NCBI GenBank assembly: GCA_027353565.1
Contig: DAIEHO010000050.1
Location: 1-5,601, forward strand
Origin: Propionibacteriaceae bacterium
Lineage (GTDB): Bacteria; Actinomycetota; Actinomycetes; Propionibacteriales; Propionibacteriaceae
Length of the DNA stretch: 5,601 nt
Direction of reading: 5' to 3'
This document shows positions 1-4,956 of the stretch, piece by piece. The notes under the pieces were generated by a model. That model saw only the letters and a program-made list of their open reading frames with translations. It was not told the origin of the DNA and did no database searches. Made by a program: the position numbers and the translations under genes. Numbering within the stretch: the first letter of the stretch is position 1; every line of letters begins with the position of its first letter.

Positions 1-1
1 C

Positions 2-1171
2 ATCCCCGACGCGCTGGCCGGCAAGGACGTGCTCGGCCGTGGTCGTACAGGCTCCGGCAAGACCCTGGGCTTCGGCCTGCCGATGCTGACCCGCCTCGCG
101 AACAGCAAGGGCATGGGGGTGCGCGGCCTCGTGCTCGTGCCGACCCGTGAGCTCGCGATGCAGGTCGCCGACGTGCTCGCCCCGCTCGCACGGGCCACCG
201 GCCTCGACGTCACGCTCGTCGCCGGGGGCATGCCGTACGGACCGCAGCTGCGCGCCTTCGAGCGTGGCGTCGACATCGTCGTGGCCACGCCGGGCCGCCT
301 GGTGGACCTCCTCGACCAGGGCGCCGCCTCACTGGCGTCCGTCGAGGTCACCGTCCTCGACGAGGCCGACCATATGGCCGACCTGGGTTTCTGGCCGGCC
401 GTCACGAGGATCGTCGACGAGACTCCCGCTGACGGGCAGCGCCTGCTGTTCTCGGCGACGCTCGACGGCGCGGTGGACAACCTCGTCAAGCGCTACATGC
501 ACGACCCGGTCCACCACGAGGTCGACTCCGACCAGGCGTCCGTCTCCACGATGCGGCACGAGTTCTGGCTGGTCGCGCCTCACCACAAGAACGACATGTC
601 GAACCGGGTGGCCAGCCGCGGTGGCCGCACGCTCGTCTTCGCCCGTACGCAGCAGGGCGCCGAGCGGATCGCCGAGCGCTTCCGCGAGTCCGGCGTCCTC
701 GCCGGAGCACTGCACGGCGGCCTCACCCAGGGCGCCCGCGCCCGTGTGCTGGCGGCGTTCAAGGACGGGCGCCTTCCCGTGCTCGTCGCCACGGATGTCG
801 CGGCCCGCGGCATCCACGTCGACGACGTGACGCTCGTGCTCCAGATCGACCCGCCCGCGAACGGCAAGGACTACCTGCACCGTTCAGGCCGTACCGCCAG
901 GGCCGGAGAGGACGGCGTGGTCGTCAGCCTCCTCCTGCGCCACCAGCGACGCCAGGTCGCGATGCTCGCCCAGCAGGCTGGTGTGAAGGCGGACTTCGTC
1001 GAGATGACCCCCGACGACCCCCGTGTGACGGACATCGTCGGCGAAGGTGCTCCGGGCGAACCCGTCTCGGAGCAGCAGTACGCGACGCTCGTCGCGCCGC
1101 CGGTGCTCCACCGCCGTCCGCGTTCCGGACCGCGTTCGCCGCGGCAGGGTGGTTGGCAGCGAAGGTCGTAG
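2..1171 (+). CDS. DEAD-box ATP-dependent RNA helicase, 5'-truncated by window edge
   Basis: ATP-dependent RNA helicase that remodels RNA duplexes or RNPs; its specific target cannot be read from the sequence. The reading frame is open from base 2 and shows 389 residues to a TAG at 1169-1171. RecA domain 1 has motif I GRTGSGKT (41-64), PTRELA (Ia), TPGRL (Ib), the DEAD box (359-370) and SAT (452-460). Domain 2 has LVFART (IV), ATDVAARGI (788-814) and HRSGRTARAG (878-907). All catalytic motifs in view are intact. Residue 15 is Arg where many family members have Gln (AQTGSGKT). The last 19 residues form an Arg-rich tail with 7 Arg, a likely RNA-binding extension. A GTG at 29 is not the start, because the family-typical IPDALAGKDVLGRG lies across it; the true N-terminus with the Q motif is outside the window. 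tsaE begins 32 bases downstream on the same strand. The family is certain; the subfamily (RhlE-like is possible) is not. Confidence 0.95.
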   Translation: MPDALAGKDVLGRGRTGSGKTLGFGLPMLTRLANSKGMGVRGLVLVPTRELAMQVADVLAPLARATGLDVTLVAGGMPYGPQLRAFERGVDIVVATPGRLVDLLDQGAASLASVEVTVLDEADHMADLGFWPAVTRIVDETPADGQRLLFSATLDGAVDNLVKRYMHDPVHHEVDSDQASVSTMRHEFWLVAPHHKNDMSNRVASRGGRTLVFARTQQGAERIAERFRESGVLAGALHGGLTQGARARVLAAFKDGRLPVLVATDVAARGIHVDDVTLVLQIDPPANGKDYLHRSGRTARAGEDGVVVSLLLRHQRRQVAMLAQQAGVKADFVEMTPDDPRVTDIVGEGAPGEPVSEQQYATLVAPPVLHRRPRSGPRSPRQGGWQRRS

Positions 1172-1190
1172 CATGTTGGCCGGTTCCGTG

Positions 1191-1197
1191 AGGGAGG
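1191..1197 (+). promoter_or_regulatory. Ribosome binding site of tsaE
   Basis: AGGGAGG lies 6 bases before GTG 1204 and decides that start over the in-frame ATG at 1243, which has no such sequence upstream. It sits in the 32-base gap after the helicase stop codon. No convincing promoter is visible in that gap, so read-through from the helicase gene is possible. Confidence 0.75.
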
Positions 1198-1203
1198 TCC
1201 GCA

Positions 1204-1701
1204 GTGGAGTCCAGCGTCGTCGTCGTACCGACGCCTGAGAGCATGCATGCTCTGGGCAGGCGTCTCGCCACCCTGCTGCGGCCGGGCGACCTCGTGCTTG
1301 CCTGTGGTGAGCTGGGCGCCGGCAAGACCGCCCTCACCCAGGGCATCGGTGCCGGTCTCGACGTGCAGGGTGCCGTGATCTCGCCCACGTTCGTCCTGTC
1401 GCGCGTCCACCGCTCGCGCAGTGGTGGGCCCACGCTCGTCCACGTCGACGCCTACCGCCTCGCTGACCTCGTCGAGCTCGACGACCTGGACCTCGACGAG
1501 TCACTCGCGGACTCGGTGACGGTGGTCGAGTGGGGCGAGGGCAAGGCCGAGCAGCTGAGCGACTCGCGCCTGGACGTCGTCATCGAACGCTCGAGCGACC
1601 CTGAGGACGAGACCCGTACTGTGACGTTGACCGGCGTCGGCTCGCGCTGGGCCGGCATAGACCTCGCGATCGACGCGACTCCGGAGGAGACAGATGACTA
1701 G
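1204..1701 (+). CDS. tsaE: tRNA t6A biosynthesis ATPase TsaE
   Basis: Cytoplasmic P-loop ATPase of the t6A tRNA-modification machinery. In known systems it binds the TsaB-TsaD dimer and its ATP hydrolysis is needed for repeated turnover of threonylcarbamoyl transfer. The protein is 165 residues, slightly longer than the compact E. coli form. Visible motifs are Walker A GELGAGKT (35-42), the switch-like SPTF (60-63), HVDAYR (80-85) and the Walker-B-side EWGE (109-112), all in the usual order and spacing. Residues 91-104 form a very acidic stretch rich in Asp, Glu and Leu. The GTG start at 1204 is chosen for its strong ribosome site; Met14 (ATG 1243) would be a poorer start. A perfect 16-base palindrome lies in codons 12-17. 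The stop overlaps the start of a mini-ORF that leads into tsaB. Confidence 0.95.
   Translation: MESSVVVVPTPESMHALGRRLATLLRPGDLVLACGELGAGKTALTQGIGAGLDVQGAVISPTFVLSRVHRSRSGGPTLVHVDAYRLADLVELDDLDLDESLADSVTVVEWGEGKAEQLSDSRLDVVIERSSDPEDETRTVTLTGVGSRWAGIDLAIDATPEETDD
1238..1253. repeat. Perfect 16-base palindrome inside tsaE
   Basis: AGAGCATGCATGCTCT equals its own reverse complement. It covers parts of codons 12-17 of tsaE (E-S-M-H-A-L), starting 34 bases after the start codon. In RNA it could fold as a 6-bp stem with a UGCA loop. It is half A/T and so stands out from the GC-rich surroundings. Function is unknown; it may be chance or codon-driven. Confidence 0.6.
1683..1689 (+). promoter_or_regulatory. 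Strong Shine-Dalgarno at the tsaE-tsaB junction
   Basis: GGAGGAG lies in the last codons of tsaE, 4 bases before ATG 1694, which opens a 19-residue ORF rather than tsaB. tsaB's likely ATG (1746) is more than 50 bases further on and has only a G-run (1737-1741) 4 bases in front of it. Confidence 0.5.
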
Positions 1702-1753
1702 TGCGAGCGGAGCCGGCTCGAGCCGCGGCGGCGAGCGGGGGATCGATGAGTGA
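1694..1753 (+). CDS. Candidate 19-residue mini-ORF linking tsaE and tsaB
   Basis: A short frame, [19 protein letters not shown], begins at an ATG with the best Shine-Dalgarno of this junction. Its first 8 bases overlap the end of tsaE, whose TAG is at 1699-1701. Its TGA (1751-1753) falls just past the tsaB start ATG (1746-1748). The peptide is Gly/Ser/Arg-rich with no recognisable domain, so any role is more likely to be a translational relay that hands ribosomes from tsaE to tsaB than a working protein. A 12-base palindrome, CGGCTCGAGCCG (1714-1725), lies inside it and could fold in the mRNA. It could instead be the relic of an older tsaB start that is now out of frame, or chance. There is no evidence of expression. 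Confidence 0.3.
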   Translation: MTSASGAGSSRGGERGIDE

Positions 1754-2399
1754 GTCCGACAGCGGCCTCTGGCTGGGCATCGACACATCCACGAGTGTCA
1801 CGGCCGCACTCGCGAGGCCCGGGCATGTGCTGGCTTCGCGCACGGTGACGTCCGGCAACGTCCACGTCGAGCAGCTCATGCCGCTCGTGAGCGAGGTCGT
1901 CGCGGAGTCCGGGCATGTCCTGGCAGACCTGGCGGGCATCGTGGTCGGTATCGGACCTGGACCCTTCACCGGTCTGCGGGTCGGGATCGTGACAGCACAG
2001 ACACTCGGGTACGTGCTCGACGTACCGGTGCGCGGTGTGTGCAGCCTCGACATCGTGGCGCTGACCTTCGCGGCCGGCCGTCCCGGCCGCGGCTTCACCG
2101 TCGTTAGCGACGCGCGGCGCAAGGAGCTCTACTGGGCGACCTACGACGCGGCGGGCAAGCGTCTCGACGGCCCGAACGTGACGCTTCCCGGCGACGTACC
2201 GACGGGCCTCCTCGTGGGGCCCGCGGCGGAGCTGTACGAGCTGGCGGGGGATCGGGTCGTCGTCCCGCTCGACCCGGGTGCGATCGCCGTCGACCCCGAC
2301 CGGCTGCCCGACCTCGGCACCGAGCCGCTGTACCTGCGACGCCCCGACGCGCAGGTGTCGACCTCGGTCAAGACCGTGCTCGCGGGGAGGCCGTCATGA
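1746..2399 (+). CDS. tsaB: tRNA t6A biosynthesis protein TsaB (TsaD partner)
   Basis: Non-catalytic ASKHA-fold partner of TsaD. In bacteria the TsaB-TsaD heterodimer forms the scaffold on which TsaE and tRNA act in t6A synthesis. From ATG 1746 the protein is 217 residues, close to the usual size. Motifs are GIDTST (11-16) near the N-terminus, HVEQLMP (40-46), [11 protein letters not shown] (70-80) and DARRKELYW (122-130), the classic TsaB pattern. As expected for TsaB it lacks the His pair that binds metal in TsaD. An alternative in-frame GTG at 1701 would add 15 residues rich in Ala and Arg, with its Shine-Dalgarno 11 bases away; ATG 1746 is preferred because TsaB proteins normally begin shortly before the IDTS strand. 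The tsaB stop shares ATGA (2396-2399) with rimI, so the two are probably translationally coupled. Confidence 0.93.
   Translation: MSESDSGLWLGIDTSTSVTAALARPGHVLASRTVTSGNVHVEQLMPLVSEVVAESGHVLADLAGIVVGIGPGPFTGLRVGIVTAQTLGYVLDVPVRGVCSLDIVALTFAAGRPGRGFTVVSDARRKELYWATYDAAGKRLDGPNVTLPGDVPTGLLVGPAAELYELAGDRVVVPLDPGAIAVDPDRLPDLGTEPLYLRRPDAQVSTSVKTVLAGRPS
2384..2390 (+). promoter_or_regulatory. Ribosome binding site of rimI
   Basis: GGGGAGG within the last codons of tsaB stands 5 bases before ATG 2396. Together with the 4-base ATGA overlap it fixes the rimI start. Confidence 0.7.
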
Positions 2400-2878
2400 T
2401 CGTCTCCCGTGCTCGACTCGACGACCTGGACGCGATCATGATCCTCGAGGCCGCCGGCTTCGACCACGCCGGGTGGTCCCGCGACTCGTGGGCCGCAGAG
2501 CTCACGGGGTCGGATCGGCAGGTCCTCGCCTACCGGGACGCCGACGACCGGCTCGTCGGCGTGGCCACGCTCCAGCTCCTCGACGACTTCGCGGACCTCC
2601 TCCGCGTGGTCGTCGCCCCAGAACGCCGCGGCCAGGGCATCGCACGCAAGCTGCTCATCGCGAGCATCCTCATGGCGCAGGCATCGGGCGCTGGACGGGT
2701 TCTGCTCGAGGTGGAGCAGGACAACGCACCGGCACTCGCCGTCTACACGCGGCTGGGCTTCTCGCCCGTCGACCGCCGTCGCGACTACTACGGCCCCGGG
2801 CTCCATGCGATCGTCATGGAGCTTCCCATCGAGGCACTCTCGTCCTCGTCCCCTTCGCTCAAGGAGGTGGCGTCGTGA
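2396..2878 (+). CDS. rimI: N-alpha-acetyltransferase RimI (GNAT family)
   Basis: GNAT-fold enzyme that transfers acetyl from acetyl-CoA to protein N-termini. E. coli RimI modifies ribosomal protein S18, and actinobacterial RimI proteins are reported to be less selective. The product is 160 residues, close to E. coli RimI (148) plus a short Ser/Glu tail. Substrate-side residues lie near the N-terminus (W27-S28). The acetyl-CoA loop RRGQGIA is at 77-83, after the beta-4 strand LLRVVVAP. The RimI signature is at 105-122 (EVE, then [14 protein letters not shown]), followed by RRRDYY (127-132). By alignment with E. coli RimI, the catalytic Glu103 and Tyr115 correspond to E105 and Y117, both present. 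The Arg of the usual EVR triplet is Glu107 here. It overlaps tsaB by ATGA and tsaD by GTGA, so it is an integral operon member. A different GNAT substrate cannot be excluded. Confidence 0.9.
   Translation: MIVSRARLDDLDAIMILEAAGFDHAGWSRDSWAAELTGSDRQVLAYRDADDRLVGVATLQLLDDFADLLRVVVAPERRGQGIARKLLIASILMAQASGAGRVLLEVEQDNAPALAVYTRLGFSPVDRRRDYYGPGLHAIVMELPIEALSSSSPSLKEVAS
2861..2868 (+). promoter_or_regulatory. Ribosome binding site of tsaD
   Basis: AAGGAGGT, a near-perfect match to the 16S rRNA 3' end, lies 6 bases before GTG 2875. It is the strongest ribosome site in the run and rules out any far-upstream start for tsaD. Confidence 0.85.
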
Positions 2879-3918
2879 GCGCACCACTGGTGCTCGGCAT
2901 CGAGTCGAGCTGCGACGAGACGGGCGTCGGGCTGGTCCGCGGCACCGAGCTGCTCGCGAACCAGGTCGCCTCGTCGGTCGACCTGCACGCCCGCTTCGGC
3001 GGAGTCGTGCCCGAGGTCGCGTCGCGGGCCCATCTGGAGGCCATGCGCCCCACGCTCGAGCGCGCCTGTGAGGACGCCGGTGTCGACCTCAGCGAGGTGG
3101 ACGGCATCGCCGTGACAGCAGGTCCGGGGCTCGTCTCGGCGCTCGTCGTGGGCGTCGCCACCGCGAAGGCCCTGGCGGTCTCGCTCAACAAGCCGCTGTA
3201 CGGCGTCAACCATCTCATCGGCCATGTCGCTGTCGACGTCCTCGACCATGGCCCGCTGCCGAGCCCCGCGATCGCGCTGCTCGTATCCGGCGGCCACTCG
3301 TCCCTGCTGCGGGTCGACGACATCGCCACCGACGTGCGTGAGCTGGGGTCGACGATCGACGACGCGGCGGGAGAGGCCTACGACAAGGTTGCCCGGCTGC
3401 TTGGCCTGCCGTACCCGGGCGGCCCGGTCATCGACAAGGCGGCCGCCCAGGGCAACCCGCGAGCGATCGCGTTCCCCCGGGGGCTCACAGCCGCGAAGGA
3501 TCTCGAGAGACACCGCTTCGACTTCTCGTTCTCGGGCCTCAAGACCGCCGTCGCGCGCTGGGTCGAGACCCGGCGACGCGACGGCGAGGACGTGCCCATC
3601 AACGACGTCGCCGCGTCGTTCCAGGAGGCCGTCTGCGACGTGCTGACCGCCAAGGCGATCGCGGCATGCGAAGCCGAAGGGATCGACGACCTGCTGATCG
3701 GCGGCGGGGTTGCCGCGAACTCGAGGTTGCGAGCGCTGCTCGAGGAGCGTGCAACCGCTGCGGGGATCAGGTTGCGTCGCCCGCGACCAGGGCTCTGTAC
3801 GGACAACGGTGCGATGATCGCCGTCGTCGGCGGTGCCGCCATGGTCGCCGGTGTCCGCCCGTCCTCACTCGACATCGGCGTGGACTCGGGGCTGCCGGTC
3901 TCGCGCATCGTCGTCTGA
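2875..3918 (+). CDS. tsaD: tRNA N6-adenosine threonylcarbamoyltransferase TsaD
   Basis: Catalytic subunit (Kae1/Gcp/YgjD family) that transfers the threonylcarbamoyl group from threonylcarbamoyl-AMP to N6 of A37 in ANN-decoding tRNAs, giving t6A. The product is 347 residues, a normal length. The sequence shows ESSCDET (10-16), the iron-binding His pair H113/H117 (NHLIGH), VSGGHS (137-142), [12 protein letters not shown] (162-173), YPGGP (180-184), FSFSGLKTA (217-225), GGGVAAN (276-282) and D310 of CTDNGAMIA, the third metal ligand. All expected catalytic residues are intact. The GTG start is fixed by an excellent ribosome site and a GTGA overlap with rimI. An open frame continues far upstream, but only as a shadow of rimI. 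Its TGA overlaps the ATG of the Nudix gene by one base. TsaC, needed to make the donor, is not in the window. Confidence 0.97.
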   Translation: MSAPLVLGIESSCDETGVGLVRGTELLANQVASSVDLHARFGGVVPEVASRAHLEAMRPTLERACEDAGVDLSEVDGIAVTAGPGLVSALVVGVATAKALAVSLNKPLYGVNHLIGHVAVDVLDHGPLPSPAIALLVSGGHSSLLRVDDIATDVRELGSTIDDAAGEAYDKVARLLGLPYPGGPVIDKAAAQGNPRAIAFPRGLTAAKDLERHRFDFSFSGLKTAVARWVETRRRDGEDVPINDVAASFQEAVCDVLTAKAIAACEAEGIDDLLIGGGVAANSRLRALLEERATAAGIRLRRPRPGLCTDNGAMIAVVGGAAMVAGVRPSSLDIGVDSGLPVSRIVV

Positions 3919-4427
3919 TGGCGTACGCGCCGATCCTCGGCACGCTCTGCTACGTGCGCAACCGTGACCGCGTGCTCATGATCCACCGCGTGGGTCGCCC
4001 CGACGACCTCCACCTCGGCAAGTACAACGGCCTCGGCGGCAAGGTCGAGGCCGACGAGGACATCGTGGCGTCGGTCATCCGGGAGGTTCGCGAGGAGGCC
4101 GGGATCGTCCTCGACGCGCCGCGGCTGCGCGGCACCGTCTCCTGGCCGGGCTTCGGCTCGGACGGTGAGGACTGGTTCGGGTTCGTATTCCTCGCCGACT
4201 CCTGGACCGGAGAGGTCATCGCCGCGAACCACGAGGGGACCCTGGAGTGGATCCCTCTGGAGCGCCTTCTCGCCTTCGACCTCGAGCTGTGGCCGGGGGA
4301 CCGGTTCTTCATGCCGCTGGTGTTCGACGAGACGACAGCTCAGTTCCACGGCGTCATGCCGTACCGGGACGGTCAGCCGGAGAGCTGGCAGGTCTCTCGG
4401 ATCCCTTCGGTGCCCCTGCCCAGGTGA
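3918..4427 (+). CDS. Nudix hydrolase, MutT/MTH1-like (putative 8-oxo-dGTP diphosphatase)
   Basis: Cytoplasmic Mg2+-dependent hydrolase of a nucleoside diphosphate linked to another moiety. The product is 169 residues. The Nudix box GX5EX7REVREEAGI is perfect (41-63), with metal-binding glutamates in R55-E56-V-R-E59-E60. The stretch KYNGLGGKVE before it resembles MutX/MTH1-type sanitising enzymes that remove oxidised purine nucleotides such as 8-oxo-dGTP; this substrate is an inference. Aromatic residues follow at 94-98 (DWFGF), and TLEWIPLERLL (107-117) resembles the later conserved Nudix strand. The ATG overlaps the tsaD stop (TGATG) and no Shine-Dalgarno is visible, so translation probably depends on ribosomes ending on tsaD. 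A role tied to t6A metabolism, such as turnover of threonylcarbamoyl-AMP, is possible but unsupported. Confidence 0.88.
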   Translation: MAYAPILGTLCYVRNRDRVLMIHRVGRPDDLHLGKYNGLGGKVEADEDIVASVIREVREEAGIVLDAPRLRGTVSWPGFGSDGEDWFGFVFLADSWTGEVIAANHEGTLEWIPLERLLAFDLELWPGDRFFMPLVFDETTAQFHGVMPYRDGQPESWQVSRIPSVPLPR

Positions 4428-4431
4428 CGTC

Positions 4432-4514
4432 GGGGCGAGGGACTCCGTCTTCGTTCACGGATCGGTCCGGCGTCGGGTCCCGGCTCGCCCGGTTGTCGTG
4501 CGGATGTGGCCGCA
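4432..4514. terminator. Convergent gap with weak hairpins, possible two-way terminator
   Basis: This is the gap between the Nudix stop (4427) and the stop of the opposing membrane-protein gene (4518). TGCGG (4499-4503) and CCGCA (4510-4514) can form a 5-bp stem with a 6-base loop, 3 bases after the minus-strand stop. GGGCGAG (4433-4439) pairs perfectly with CTCGCCC (4484-4490) over a 44-base loop. Neither is followed by a T-run, so an intrinsic terminator is only a suggestion based on position. Confidence 0.25.
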
Positions 4515-4517
4515 GGT

Positions 4518-4904
4518 TCAGGCGTGCGGCTCCGTACGGGGCCGGTCCGTCGTCTCCGGCGCCGCGTCGGGCTGAGCGGTCTGGTGCAGCGCCGCTGCCT
4601 GAGCCGCGGCATCCGCCGTCGTCTGGCGGTGGAGCTCCTCGATCGTCTCGTGCCTGACGGCGTTGGCCGTACGGCGAGGGAGGCCGATGCCCAGACCGAC
4701 GAGCAGGCCGCCGACCACGGCCGCTGCCATCCCGATGAGCACCCAGCTCGTGGGATCGGTCAGGGGTGCCTGCCCGGTGTTGTTGGCTCGCGCCACACGC
4801 ACCAGGACGGGCAGATGGATGCCGGTGACGATCCCGGCCATCACACCAGCTCCGATCACGACGAGCAGGCCGACGACGAGGAACACGTTCTTGAGCACCT
4901 TCAT
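4518..4904 (-). CDS. Small two-helix membrane protein of unknown function
   Basis: I do not recognise this protein. It is 128 residues and begins MKVLKNVFLVVG. A hydrophobic segment at about 7-29 is preceded by two Lys, and a second lies at about 54-75, Gly-rich (VVGGLLVGLGIGL). The roughly 25-residue loop between them contains RVARANNTGQ. After PRR (76-78) comes a hydrophilic tail of about 50 residues, rich in Ala, Thr, Gln and Pro with mixed charge (ETIEELHRQ, then a low-complexity end), which is probably disordered. Two helices with Arg-Arg after the second suggest both termini face the cytoplasm. The ATG is preferred because a TATGCT box sits 6 bases upstream, which fits a leaderless mRNA; the frame stays open further upstream only as antisense of the next gene. 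It converges with the Nudix gene and diverges from the methyltransferase gene. Function cannot be assigned. Confidence 0.72.
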   Translation of the reverse strand: MKVLKNVFLVVGLLVVIGAGVMAGIVTGIHLPVLVRVARANNTGQAPLTDPTSWVLIGMAAAVVGGLLVGLGIGLPRRTANAVRHETIEELHRQTTADAAAQAAALHQTAQPDAAPETTDRPRTEPHA

Positions 4905-4910
4905 GGCCAG

Positions 4911-4916
4911 AGCATA
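4911..4916 (-). promoter_or_regulatory. Candidate -10 box for a leaderless membrane-protein mRNA
   Basis: Read on the minus strand, TATGCT matches the actinobacterial TANNNT pattern and ends 6 bases before the A of ATG (4904), so transcription would begin on the start codon. No Shine-Dalgarno and no clear -35 box are seen. Confidence 0.5.
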
Positions 4917-4940
4917 GGTCCGGGGGCGCCCGCACGGACC
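4917..4940. repeat. Inverted repeat between divergent -10 boxes (candidate operator)
   Basis: GGTCCG (4917-4922) and CGGACC (4935-4940) form a perfect 6-base inverted repeat with a 12-base spacer. The spacer contains an 8-base palindrome, GGGCGCCC (4924-4931), almost on the same centre. The left arm abuts the minus-strand -10 box and the right arm ends 3 bases before the plus-strand one. This would suit a dimeric regulator of both genes, but in such GC-rich DNA the match may be chance. Confidence 0.3.
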
Positions 4941-4943
4941 CGA

Positions 4944-4949
4944 TAGGTT
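4944..4949 (+). promoter_or_regulatory. Candidate -10 box for a leaderless methyltransferase mRNA
   Basis: TAGGTT fits TANNNT and ends 7 bases before the A of ATG 4957, again placing transcription start at the first codon. No Shine-Dalgarno precedes the gene, and no recognisable -35 box is found 16-18 bases upstream. Confidence 0.45.
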
Positions 4950-4956
4950 GCCCGCC

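Noticed and set aside
29..31. GTG as a possible helicase start.
   Set aside because: The frame is open to the window edge and the family-typical residues before motif I are present upstream of it, so the gene is simply cut by the window.
1169..1174. TAGCAT as a possible -10 box for tsaE.
   Set aside because: It consists of the helicase stop codon plus three bases and has no -35 match at proper spacing; the nearby TTGGCA (1153-1158) is only 10 bases away.
1820..1924. A 15-base near-repeat, GGGCATGT followed by CTGGC, occurring twice 90 bases apart in tsaB.
   Set aside because: Both copies encode GHVLA in the same frame and the similarity does not extend further, so it is best explained by repeated amino acids and codon bias.
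2278..3918. An open plus-strand frame running about 600 bases upstream of tsaD, which could be read as a long N-terminal extension.
   Set aside because: The upstream part is an Arg/Pro-rich shadow of tsaB and rimI, which carry their own motifs. The near-perfect ribosome site and GTG 2875 give a normal TsaD N-terminus.
3378..4349. A 323-codon minus-strand open frame opposite tsaD and the Nudix gene.
   Set aside because: It lies entirely antisense to two genes with intact catalytic motifs and has a shadow-like composition.
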